NCBI GenBank assembly: GCA_011037195.1
Contig: JAAEAF010003113.1
Coordinates: 30,850 to 94,849 of the forward strand
Origin: Triatoma infestans
Lineage: Eukaryota; Arthropoda; Insecta; Hemiptera; Reduviidae
DNA length: 64,000 nucleotides
Reading direction: 5' to 3'
The translations under genes and the position numbers were made by a program. Below, in pieces: positions 55,490 to 64,000 of the stretch. Position 1 is the first letter of the stretch, and the number at the start of each line of letters is the position of its first letter. Under the pieces are notes generated by a model. It did no database searches. It was not told the DNA's origin and was given only the letters and a program-made list of their open reading frames with translations.

Positions 55490-56207
55490 CATTAATAAAA
55501 AACACTTTAAAAAAATTTTTTAGTGTTTTTCTTATGGTACCCCCCGGCCGATCAGCCAACTAAGAGATACATCAGATCATTTCTAACGGCCAACAACTTC
55601 TACAATTTGATAAGTTGGAGTACTTGATATTCCTCGCACCCCTCAGGAATCTTAGCGTATGTTAAATCTAATAACTACACTTCACTCTAATTTACACTTA
55701 TCGTTAGCATTCGTACTGAACAAACATACTATAAGTACTTAGATACTTGAATGTGCTGATACTGATATGTACTCTCAAGCAAATAAATACACACATACAT
55801 CAAGAATGGACAGTCAAACTACACTATTCATATACGCATTAAACTTAATTTCGAGTGGAGTACTCAATATTCCTTGCACCCCATGCAGAACTAATTTTAA
55901 CTAATTACACTAAATTCCTTCGTACCATTCATACCTGAGCCAAAGAAGAAAGAACAAAGACGTTAACCTCACAACTTCTTCCTGTTCTGAAATCACATCC
56001 GTTTTTAGTTCCTACATCCAAGTATTAAGCCTTTTATTTAGAATATAAGTGAACATTTTCTAGTTATTATTCGGTAAGAGGATGGCCCGGTAATTAGCTA
56101 GGTCTTCGTGTGACCCTTTCTTATAATATAGTTCAAATAATTTTGATAACAGTTTAGGAGGGTTCTTATTAAGCCATTGTTAATAAATAATAAAACCAAT
56201 TTTGTGA

Positions 56208-56445
56208 AAGGGAAGGGACTAGCTCAGTGGTAGCGCGCTGGACTAGCAACGCGGAGATCACGGGTTCGAATCCAGCCGTGCTACCCTTAGATTTTCTCTT
56301 CTAGAGCCTCTACAGCTCACTGTCCGGTGATGGACAGTGTGTCTGTAACGAGAGAACACTGTCCGGAGGCCGACAGTGCACTGAGAAGCTCCGTGGCGCA
56401 AATGACCACAGATGTTGAGACGCCTTAAATTAAAAAAAAAAAAAA
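56208..56445 (+). mobile_element. tRNA-derived SINE, family 1, best-preserved copy
   Basis: Box A TAGCTCAGTGG (56,220-56,230) and a perfect box B GGTTCGAATCC (56,263-56,273) give a good Pol III promoter. The body has CTCTACAGCTCACTGTCCGG and GTAACGAGAGAACACTGTCC. It ends GACGCCTTAAATT plus poly-A. The flanking TTGTGA (56,202-56,207 and 56,446-56,451) is at best a short target duplication. Confidence 0.92.
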
Positions 56446-56812
56446 TTGTGAGGGGATATTTAAATACTGGGCAATGATGTAGCAGACTTGAGGGCTTGTT
56501 GAAGTTTAATCATCCTGATGTCTTACATCAATAAACAGTTTTTTAACATAATTTTTAGTGGCTAGAATAGATAAAAAATATACTCCCACTGCTATCAAGT
56601 ATTCTATTATAATTTAAAGTGGCGAACTTAATAATAGTTTTCCAAAATACCCTAGGTATTCTTAACATTTGAAAAATATAAATTAATTGAAATCTGATAG
56701 TTTGAGAAGCCGTATGTTAGAGAAGGTTGAGAAGCGTGTAATGTACACCTAACTAAATGTTCCACAGGGCCGTCTCAACCAATAAATATTATATCTGCAG
56801 TTTAAACTTTAA

Positions 56813-57879
56813 CCCTTTCATTGCTAATACCACATTAATGCATGTACACTTGACGTTCTCCACAGGCTAATACCACATTTATGTGTATTGGACTAGCACT
56901 CCCCCACAGGCTAATTAATACCAGATATATGTGGTTTGATTCTTTTTCGTATCTTTGCTATTCCCACATGAAAGTAAATATTTTTTTACTTCTTCCAGCG
57001 ACATCTATACATCCATAGTTATCCATAGAATACTTTTATTTCACTTAAAAGGCAACAAACCTTTTTGCTAGTCTCTCATAATTGCGCCATCATTTTTAAA
57101 TCTCTCATCGACATCTGTACAATTTTCAGAATATTTTCTTTTGCCTATTATGTTATACTAAAATAAAAGATGGCAATAATCCCTTGCGACCTTTTTGTCG
57201 GCAAATTTCTTGGGTTTATTATCCATCCCTTTTCCAAACAACCCTTGTACCTACATATGTTTCTCATTGTAGTTTGCGTCTGTTTGAATAACTTCTCTTT
57301 TGCAGTTTTTCAATATAATTTTCTATTACTTAAACTTTTAGTATTTTATTATTTTCGAGTATACATTAGTTTTTATTGCGTTTTTTAGTTTTATCTGCAT
57401 AATTTTTAAGTGTTTATAATTATTAAAAGTTAGGAAAATTGCAAGCAAGGCTTGTGTGTAGTGCCGTGTTTCGAGATATATCACACTAAACAAACATTCT
57501 AATTTTCTTTTAAGTGTTTTTTTTATTACGTTTTTAATTGTATATTTGTTTCAGATATTTTAAATATAATTTTTTGTTTTTTGGTATTTTTTTTTTTTTA
57601 ACAAACCTTTAATAGAATTATATTAAGCTTTACTTACAGCTAAAAATTAATTAGTTCACTGGAAATTTAGACAGTTACTAATCAAATAGAGATTTAAAAA
57701 GTTTAAAATAGGGATTTAAAAAGTTAAAGAGCGGATTTTAAAGCTTAAAGAGTTGTAAACAAAAAGTGGGGAAGAAACTACGACTGAGAAAAGAAATTTA
57801 GCATGGAGGGGACGACTGCCAGTGAGACAGTCTAGCACGCAGTGTACTAATACTCTCCACTAACTTAGCAATGAAAGGG
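56813..57879. mobile_element. Non-autonomous piggyBac-type element, 1,067 bp
   Basis: Perfect 15-bp terminal inverted repeats CCCTTTCATTGCTAA (56,813-56,827) and TTAGCAATGAAAGGG (57,865-57,879) are flanked by TTAA on both sides (56,809-56,812 and 57,880-57,883). TTAA target duplication and CCC-starting repeats are the hallmarks of piggyBac. The interior has no transposase frame. The left end repeats CCACAGGCTAATACCACA-type phrases three times, at about 50-60-bp spacing (56,823; 56,868; 56,926). Confidence 0.93.
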
Positions 57880-57929
57880 TTAACCTAACTGGCAGGTCCC
57901 CAGGACTCCACTACAAGTAGTTCTGTTCC

Positions 57930-58190
57930 GGAAAAATGTTTCATATAAAAGTTTTATTTTTTTTTTCTTTGAGCAGATAACTTTCCAAGTTTAAAGAAAA
58001 TCGTTGTAGTTGTTTCGAAAAAACTCAAAAAACCTATTGTTTAAAATCGCACTTGCAGTTAACCGATTTTCTTCAAATTTGGAATTGTAGAAACGCTTCC
58101 AATGTACATTAATATTATATATATTAGAACCATATGGTTGTACTGAAGTAGCCCTTTACTGAGGAAATCTTAACATTACTTACTGCTCCT
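57930..58190 (+). mobile_element. Dispersed repeat, subfamily B fragment
   Basis: TTCCGGAAAAATGTTTCATA, AACCGATTTTCTTCAAATTT and ATTAATATTATATATATTAG match subfamily B. It ends where a new 5' terminus starts. Confidence 0.7.
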
Positions 58191-58196
58191 CCAAAA

Positions 58197-58840
58197 AAAT
58201 ATGGTGTGATCAAACTCATATGACATTCTCTTACTGCAGTTAATTCAATTGGAAAATTGGCAAATTTTATTTAAAGTTTGACATTTTTTTATTTCCAGAG
58301 CTCTAAATATAGAGAAAGATGAGGTTAGATGGTGGAACCCTTGGCTCAGATAGTCATTTCAATATGGTTACATTGTAGTCCAGGAGACAGCCTGAATAGC
58401 ATTCAAAGAACTCAAATAACTTTAGAAATTTAACGCCACATATTCCACAGAACTCTATAAAATTAATTTTTCCAAAAAAAAAAAAAGTTTGTTAATAAAA
58501 GTTACTAAACATTTATTTCCGGTGACAATCAATTTCGAAAATTTGATACCAACAGGAAGTAAGAAATAGTTTTTCTCCCAGAAAAATGTTCCATTAAAAT
58601 GTGATAGCCATCATATTAGTCACAAAGTTAAAGGAAATCGTTGGAACCATTTTCGAGGAAATTGCGAAAAACTATAATTTACCGATTTTTCTTATTTTGA
58701 AATATTTTGTTCACATACATAAATACATACAGACCATTTGCTATAAACTCTTTGTTTTCGTGCACAACTCATTACTAAACATGAATTTCCAGTGAAAAGT
58801 CATTTTCAAATATTTGACGATCGCAAATTAGGGAAAGATT
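58197..58840 (+). mobile_element. Dispersed repeat copy with 5' end, internally deleted
   Basis: 5' end AAATATGGTGTGATCAAACT, CATTCTCTTACTGCAG. 3' part TTTCCAGTGAAAAGTCATTT, GACGATCGCAAATTAGGG. Confidence 0.65.
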
Positions 58841-58844
58841 GTTT

Positions 58845-60380
58845 TTTCTCACCTTCCCGCCCAAATATCTTGCACTCTTATTTGAACAGCTTAAGATTTA
58901 ATAAACATTTTTCAATTTGTATTTAATTAGTTTGAACCAGAAATAAAACCACGCGAGTCTGTCTGAATTATCTGTTTTGTAAAAGATAATCTACTTGTTG
59001 GTTTTTATTTATTTATAACAAAAACATTTTTATCCTAAAAACAAAACAATCAGGAATAAAATAAAGTAAATCGTCTGTAACGAATGATTTCATTATAAAA
59101 CAAAAGCGCATTATTACACACTCCACATTGTCAAGTAGGCATTCCACAAGGACCTATCTATCGTACACATGCTAAAATTTGTTTTTGCATCAATATCTAT
59201 TGATATTCACAAATACATAATATAATATTCAACATGAAAGCTTGTCAGATATTCACTTAATATCACCCCAATACCTTCCTTTTCCATCCTGCCGTAGTAA
59301 TAACACACGCTTGCGCATTATCACTGACAATATTTCAATATTCTATGTTACGTAATAAAATCATTTAAACAACGATAAAGATTTATGGTATGGAAACGTT
59401 CAAAACCGTTCTCTACACTGTTTTACGTGCTACGGGTGAGTGTCCTAGTAACACGTCTCGACCAATATTTAACTCAAATCACAAATACAAGTTTGGTCAA
59501 CTTCTAATTTTGTAACAAGAAAATAATATAGCGCACACATATGTCAAACAACAATCTCAACACAAACTGAGATTCACGTGTACGTGTACCCTCCACAGTC
59601 ACATTATCCAGACAACGCAGTAACACAACAGAAAATAAGAAAACCCTTTGTTTCTTATTTACACAACACAATCCCCATCTAACTCTATACCCCAACTAAA
59701 CGCAGGGCCCTGTTTTTGATAAATTATTCCAAAACTAGCCTTATATACCTATTTCTCCATTTGATTTATATAAATATTTTTTTTGCCCAGCTAGCCACAA
59801 TACCATAGTATAAATGGTAAATTTGCATCAAAATCGGACTTTTCGTCTGTCTAGTTCTGATTAATATTATATTAGGAGCACACCGGTCATTTTATAGTGT
59901 AATAGCAGAATAATAAGTTTCACTACATCACGCAAACAATGTTTCCGAAAAAATCTTTTAGATAAAAGTGACTTTTTCATGGTGCATCCAATCATGCAAT
60001 CTCAAACTAAAACATGATGCATGCACCTCTTATATCTGCTAATGCATCTAATGTTCTCGCCTTCCCCAGCCCACTGCCTCACTTTAGTGTGAAACCACAG
60101 AATTAGTACAAACATTTCTACCAACCCTACATTCTTTGAGTTAATTTTCTCTCACAGTTGCCACTCCCCCAAAAATAAAACCATTAAATTTACATCTCTC
60201 CAGCGACAACGTTCTATAAACAAACATTCTGTTAATGTTCTTAACTTACTTTATTCTTCTTAATCTTATAATGTTATTTAACCATTTAATTAATTACTAT
60301 ATTATTTTAACAAGCTGCCACTTGGAATGTTTCATTCAACTAAATACTTCTAACCCCCTCTTGTTTAATACAAATAAGAA
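58845..60380. other. No gene recognised
   Basis: AT-rich. 59,855-59,985 is a faint dispersed-repeat remnant (ATTAATATTATATTAGGAGC). 59,400-59,700 is less AT-rich but shows no coding pattern on either strand. Confidence 0.4.
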
Positions 60381-60389
60381 TGAAAAAGT

Positions 60390-61762
60390 AAAAACCTGGT
60401 GTGAAGATTCACACGACTTTGTTCTCTTGCTGCAGTCTCCATAGTTAGAATTTACAAATTTCATTCAAATGTATAATTTTTACTAAACGTTTATTTGTCT
60501 TCAATTTTATATCAATGGGAGAATCCAAATTAATATGACTTTTCAGAGGAAAGCTCACCCTCCGCACAAATTTCTTTAAATGAACTTTTTTGGAAAAAAG
60601 TTTCAAAAGAGGTAGTTCTCTATATTCAGTGTTAGTATGCCAAATTTAATGAAATCCTTCGGTATTTTTATGGAAAAAAATATCAGAAAACTGAAAAAAC
60701 TGTTCAGTAAATCTCATTTCCGGTTTACTGATTTTCAACAAACTGGGAATTTTGGCAACCTATTTAATGTAGTGGAAGAACGAAATGGAAAAATAATAGT
60801 TTTGAAAAAAGTTGAGCGAATTTTGACAATATTTAAGTGAAGCAGTTTTGGAAAATAAATAGTGAATTTACCTTCAAAAAGAGTGTATTTAGAGTCAGGT
60901 ACTGAAATATAAAGTCATAGCAATTAAAGAAACAAAGGCACGAGAACCAGTTAGGCCAACTCTTTTGTAAAAGAAAATCCCCCGCTATAGAGGGCATTCC
61001 TTCAAGACAGTCTGCATTCTGCTTTTAAAGCCAGAACACTTGCTTCAGGAATCGTTCTCTAAAAATCAGTGGCAGTTTCACAATATATTAATAAGTTTAT
61101 AATACCTTTGCAAATAACTTGTAGTTATTAATTTATTACAATATACTTATTGTTAGCAGTGGTGACTACTTCCTTATTTCTGATACTTCTCTCTCTTAAA
61201 CATATATACTTACAAGCCCTTTTACTAAACCGCTCGTGCTACCACTACAAACAACAACACAACATCCACACCAATAACATTTTATTGATATTATTTAGTA
61301 TTTAATAGCATTTGAGAAAATAATATAAATCCAACCCTCCCGCATTGGATTTTCCCGAAGAAATGTTTCAGATAACAGTATTATCTCTTTATATGTGTAC
61401 TTGATATTATTATAAGTTTAAAGAAAAATCTTTTGGAACTGTTTTCGAGAAAATCGCAAAAAAAAGAAGAAAAATCCAATCAGTAAAGTGATAATTCCGG
61501 TTGAGTGTTTTTTGTTCAAAACCTCATTGTCACGTTCGTTGACAGAACTTAAACTAAATGTCAAGTTTGAAATTTCTGCAATTTTTCCCTTTTTGAGTTT
61601 TATGCTGACCAGAGATCACACACACCCTCCCACAGACCATTTTCTAAAAACCACTTTTTCTGACCTCAGTGGACCTCAAGCCATGTATTTCTGGTGTCAG
61701 TTGATATCGTAAATTTGACATGATCGCAATACTATCTCTAACAGCAGTTAGGGAAAGTAAAA
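60390..61762 (+). mobile_element. Dispersed repeat copy with about 480 bp of foreign sequence inside
   Basis: 5' end AACCTGGTGTGAAGATTCAC, ACGACTTTGTTCTC. First junction CATTTCCGGTTTACTG (60,716). About 60,780-61,260 is unrelated. It resumes near 61,270 with ATTTTCCCGAAGAAATG, junction AATTCCGGTTGAG (61,495), and 3' end GATCGCAATACTATCTCTAA. Confidence 0.75.
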
Positions 61763-61764
61763 TA

Positions 61765-62845
61765 GATGGGAACTTCACCGCCGTGCTAATGAACTTCATG
61801 TTTATTGATTAGTCTTCACGTTAATAAGGGGCATTATTATAATTACGTGCCCACCCGTATTAATCCCGCCAGTAATTTAGCCGCCAAATCTTCTTCATCT
61901 TCATGAACCAATTTTGTAAAATGAAATTAATATTTGGCAGTCACCACTGAAGCTAGTCAAAAATGATTAAAAATGCCTTTGGCAGAATATAATGTGGAAA
62001 AATTTCTGACGCCAATTCTATGGATATAACACGGCGACGGCACGATACCTAACCCCGACCCTGTTGTTGACACTTCAATAATACAATTGTCAATATTCCA
62101 TTCTGGAGTGGTCCATCAATCAACACCTGTTTTCAATATTCCTTGGCTTTTTTATATAAATGTAATTTTTCATTTTCAAATTAAAAATCTCTCGCGCTAT
62201 CATTCCCTTTTTTCATTTATTGCCCCAGTGTGTCTCTTTTGGCCAATTTTCAGAAAGAAAGGTGGATATTAAAAGCGAGGAAAAAAAGGAACTTGAAAGG
62301 AAGGTAAAAAAAAAAAAAAAAAGCTCAATTTAAAGTATAGAAGTTCTCAGGCATCTCCTTTCATAAAAAAGAAAAGTTTTTCATTCGCTCTCTCTAAATT
62401 AAGAGTTAGATTTAAGTTCTAAGAGAATGAAAGCTTTTTTCATCAAATTTAAAGCTTGCTTTACTTGTAAATATGCTGCTAGATATATTCTCACTAGTGA
62501 GCTTTCAGTTAAAATATCTATACAGTTCACTATCTATATTCTCACTGTCGATTCCAATAACTATTTGCAGATATCCATTTACAGCTGGTCTATCTTAATT
62601 TTAATTAAACATTTCATTTAAACAAACTTTCTAACTTTAAAATGAATACTTAATGATTTTCTAGTTAATTTATGAGCACAAGTTTTAGAGGGAAACAGAG
62701 AATCAAATTTTAATTATACAAAAGACTAGTTGAAGTAACTAACTGAAACTTTACTTGTTGCTGTAAAGTTAGTATCTACTTTGGTACACACAGTTTTCCC
62801 ACAGTATATTATCTTTCGACTAAGAAAAATAATGTACAGAAAATC
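61765..62845. other. No gene recognised
   Basis: AT-rich. Small open frames at 62,087-62,272 and 62,427-62,621 lack any motif. Confidence 0.4.
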
Positions 62846-62847
62846 GA

Positions 62848-63200
62848 AATCTGGTGTGATATATCACACGACTGTCTCTCTCTCTCACACCAAATAATAC
62901 AATAATTTAATTAACAAGTTGTCTATAAAACTGCAAAGAAGTTATATACATGAGGGGACATGGTGGGCGCTCTCTGTCACAACCGGCAAAGCAGTTTAAA
63001 TTTAAATCCAACTGACACGCCCCCTCCCCCCAAATAAAACCTTAAAACCTTAAAAAAAAATATTTTTAGGAAAAATGGTTTAAATGAAAGTGATAGTATC
63101 CAGGGTATCTGTGCAGATAACATTCCAAGTTTTTTAAAAAAAACGTTCAATCCGTTTTCAAGAAAATTCAAAATTCAATTCTTTGAAATCCTGAAAATAC
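62848..63200 (+). mobile_element. Dispersed repeat, 5' fragment, with perfect 5' palindrome
   Basis: 5' end AAATCTGGTGTGATATATCA, CACGACTGTCTCTCTC. GTGTGATATATCACAC is a complete palindrome. Subfamily B sequence follows to about 63,180. Confidence 0.72.
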
Positions 63201-63800
63201 AATACCTACTGTATTTTATTACTACTGTAGTTTATTGGTATTGTATTTTTTACTTCCGTTTTATTACATAATAATTGTTCAAAACTAAAATGGTTATTTT
63301 CTTTTTGTTCCTTCTCCAAAAATTGACATACGAGGAAATTAATAATTTGATATCAGTGAAAAGTCAGTTACGCAACTTCCCAGTTTTCTGCATTTACATC
63401 CCCTCTGTTCGGGGTAGGGTAATATTTAAAAAAAAAAATTCCATATGGTCTTAAAGCTCAATAAATGCACAACTTTTTCTGTAAATGGGTGACTCCTTGA
63501 TTCATTAATCATGAACAAATCCCGATGAAAATTTTAGACATTAAAGCAAAAATTTCATGGTTTATAAGAAACGTTTTGAGGCTCTGGGTTAAGTAAATTT
63601 AAAGGAAATTTAATGCTCTTTCGTTTAGAATAAACAGATTTGTTGTAGGATAAAGGATAGGAAAGTTACGACCGTTTTTATGGTGAAAAACGCGAATATC
63701 GACGGAAAAGTTAAAAATGCAAATATCTTGGACCTATTGAGAAGCTATTGAGGACCAGAGTGAATAGAATATTTTTTGTTGCATTTGAGCTGCTGAATGA

Positions 63801-63819
63801 CCTCCCGACGTTTCGACAT
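63801..63819 (-). other. Half of a hammerhead-like motif
   Basis: The minus strand reads ATGTCGAAACGTCGGGAGG, the 3' half of the fold-back motif (GTC-GAAA-CGTC-GGG). The CTGANGA half is not found next to it. A TA-rich tract follows at 63,838-63,890. Confidence 0.3.
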
Positions 63820-63925
63820 TTGCTCCGTGTATACCCTATGTATATATACATATATATATATCTATATACCTATATACTACTTATATACCTACGTACAATG
63901 GAAAAATTGATGTTAGGGATACATA

Positions 63926-64000
63926 CAGGGTGTCCCATTTAAACGGGCCACTTTTGAAATAATTTTTAAACGAAGGAATATATCAAAAAAGTGAACATAA
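63926..64000 (+). mobile_element. Possible transposon terminus running off the window
   Basis: ACAGGGTGTCCCATTTAAAC resembles ends of insect DNA transposons beginning CAGGGTGTCCCA, from memory. The other end is outside the window, so this is only a suggestion. Confidence 0.25.

Larger units (their letters stand above)
55053..55610. mobile_element. Fold-back element with two hammerhead-like motifs and 12-bp target duplication
   Basis: Two near-identical arms of about 235 bp (55,053-55,288 and about 55,345-55,577) in inverted orientation, ending ATCTGATGTATCTCTTAGTT. The A-rich spacer is about 55 bp. A 33-bp tail, CATTTCTAACGGCCAACAAC and on, lies on one side only. TAAGTTGGAGTA flanks the whole at 55,041-55,052 and 55,611-55,622. 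There is no protein-coding content. Architecture and motif resemble terminal repeats of Penelope-like retroelements, in which hammerhead motifs are known. That assignment is inference. Confidence 0.93.
54852..55930 (-). mobile_element. LINE 3'-region insertion, itself split by a fold-back element
   Basis: On the plus strand it starts with a T run (54,852), as expected for a reversed poly-A tail. It has the phrase GAGTACT-ATATTCCT-GCACCCC twice (55,618 and 55,858), the same motif as in the 3' region of the LINE at 12,678. The exact outer end near 55,930 is uncertain, and no target duplication was found. Confidence 0.5.
54355..56165 (-). pseudogene. Decayed LINE reverse transcriptase, split by a later insertion
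   Basis: Minus strand, upstream to downstream. 56,165-55,935 reads SKLFELYYKKGSHEDLANYR, then KMFTYILNKRLNTWM and VISEQE. 54,850-54,355 resumes with VFIFVDFRRTFDSVKDSDLS, GETLSPILFRLNVSN and MLNYAGDLILV. The active box YADD is YAGD here, and stops are frequent. The 54,852-55,930 stretch between them is foreign. Confidence 0.75.

Noticed and set aside
56208..56290. A possible tRNA gene with perfect B box
   Set aside because: The tRNA-like head continues into a body and poly-A tail shared with two other insertions, so it is a SINE.

Overview
The window is animal, almost certainly arthropod, nuclear DNA. Coding sequence is split by GT-AG introns of 85 bp to 6.1 kb, the sequence is strongly AT-rich, and most of it is transposable-element debris. 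The one host gene resembles the insect receptor guanylate cyclase Gyc32E. An insect is therefore likely, perhaps a hemipteran, but the species cannot be fixed from sequence alone.

Positions 1-24,883 (minus strand) hold this gene. Fourteen coding exons were reconstructed by hand. All join in frame and give the first 677 residues: signal peptide, extracellular ligand-binding region, one membrane segment and most of the kinase-homology (pseudokinase) domain. The dimerisation helix and cyclase domain must lie beyond position 1. A splice acceptor 5 bp before the ATG predicts a non-coding first exon further right, which I could not locate.

The introns, and the 39 kb to the right of the ATG, contain only repeats: (1) a dominant dispersed family, more than 25 pieces, with subterminal inverted repeats, a 5' palindrome and a 3' hairpin, resembling Helentron-associated (HINE/DINE-1-like) elements; (2) LINEs, three of them 5'-truncated copies with target-site duplications (TSDs) identified here (12,678-14,362; 35,976-37,950; 45,689-48,320), plus several decayed fragments; (3) tRNA-derived SINEs of two families; (4) a 1,067-bp non-autonomous piggyBac-type element with perfect 15-bp inverted repeats and TTAA duplications (56,813-57,879); (5) three fold-back elements with TSDs, the largest carrying a hammerhead-ribozyme-like motif in each arm (55,053-55,610); (6) a second hammerhead-like repeat family (7,041; 32,808; 38,204); (7) a broken mariner/IS630-like transposase (34,380-34,790).

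No second host gene, tRNA, rRNA or CRISPR array could be supported. The most interesting material is the ribozyme-like fold-back family and the structured termini and recurrent self-nesting of the dominant repeat.
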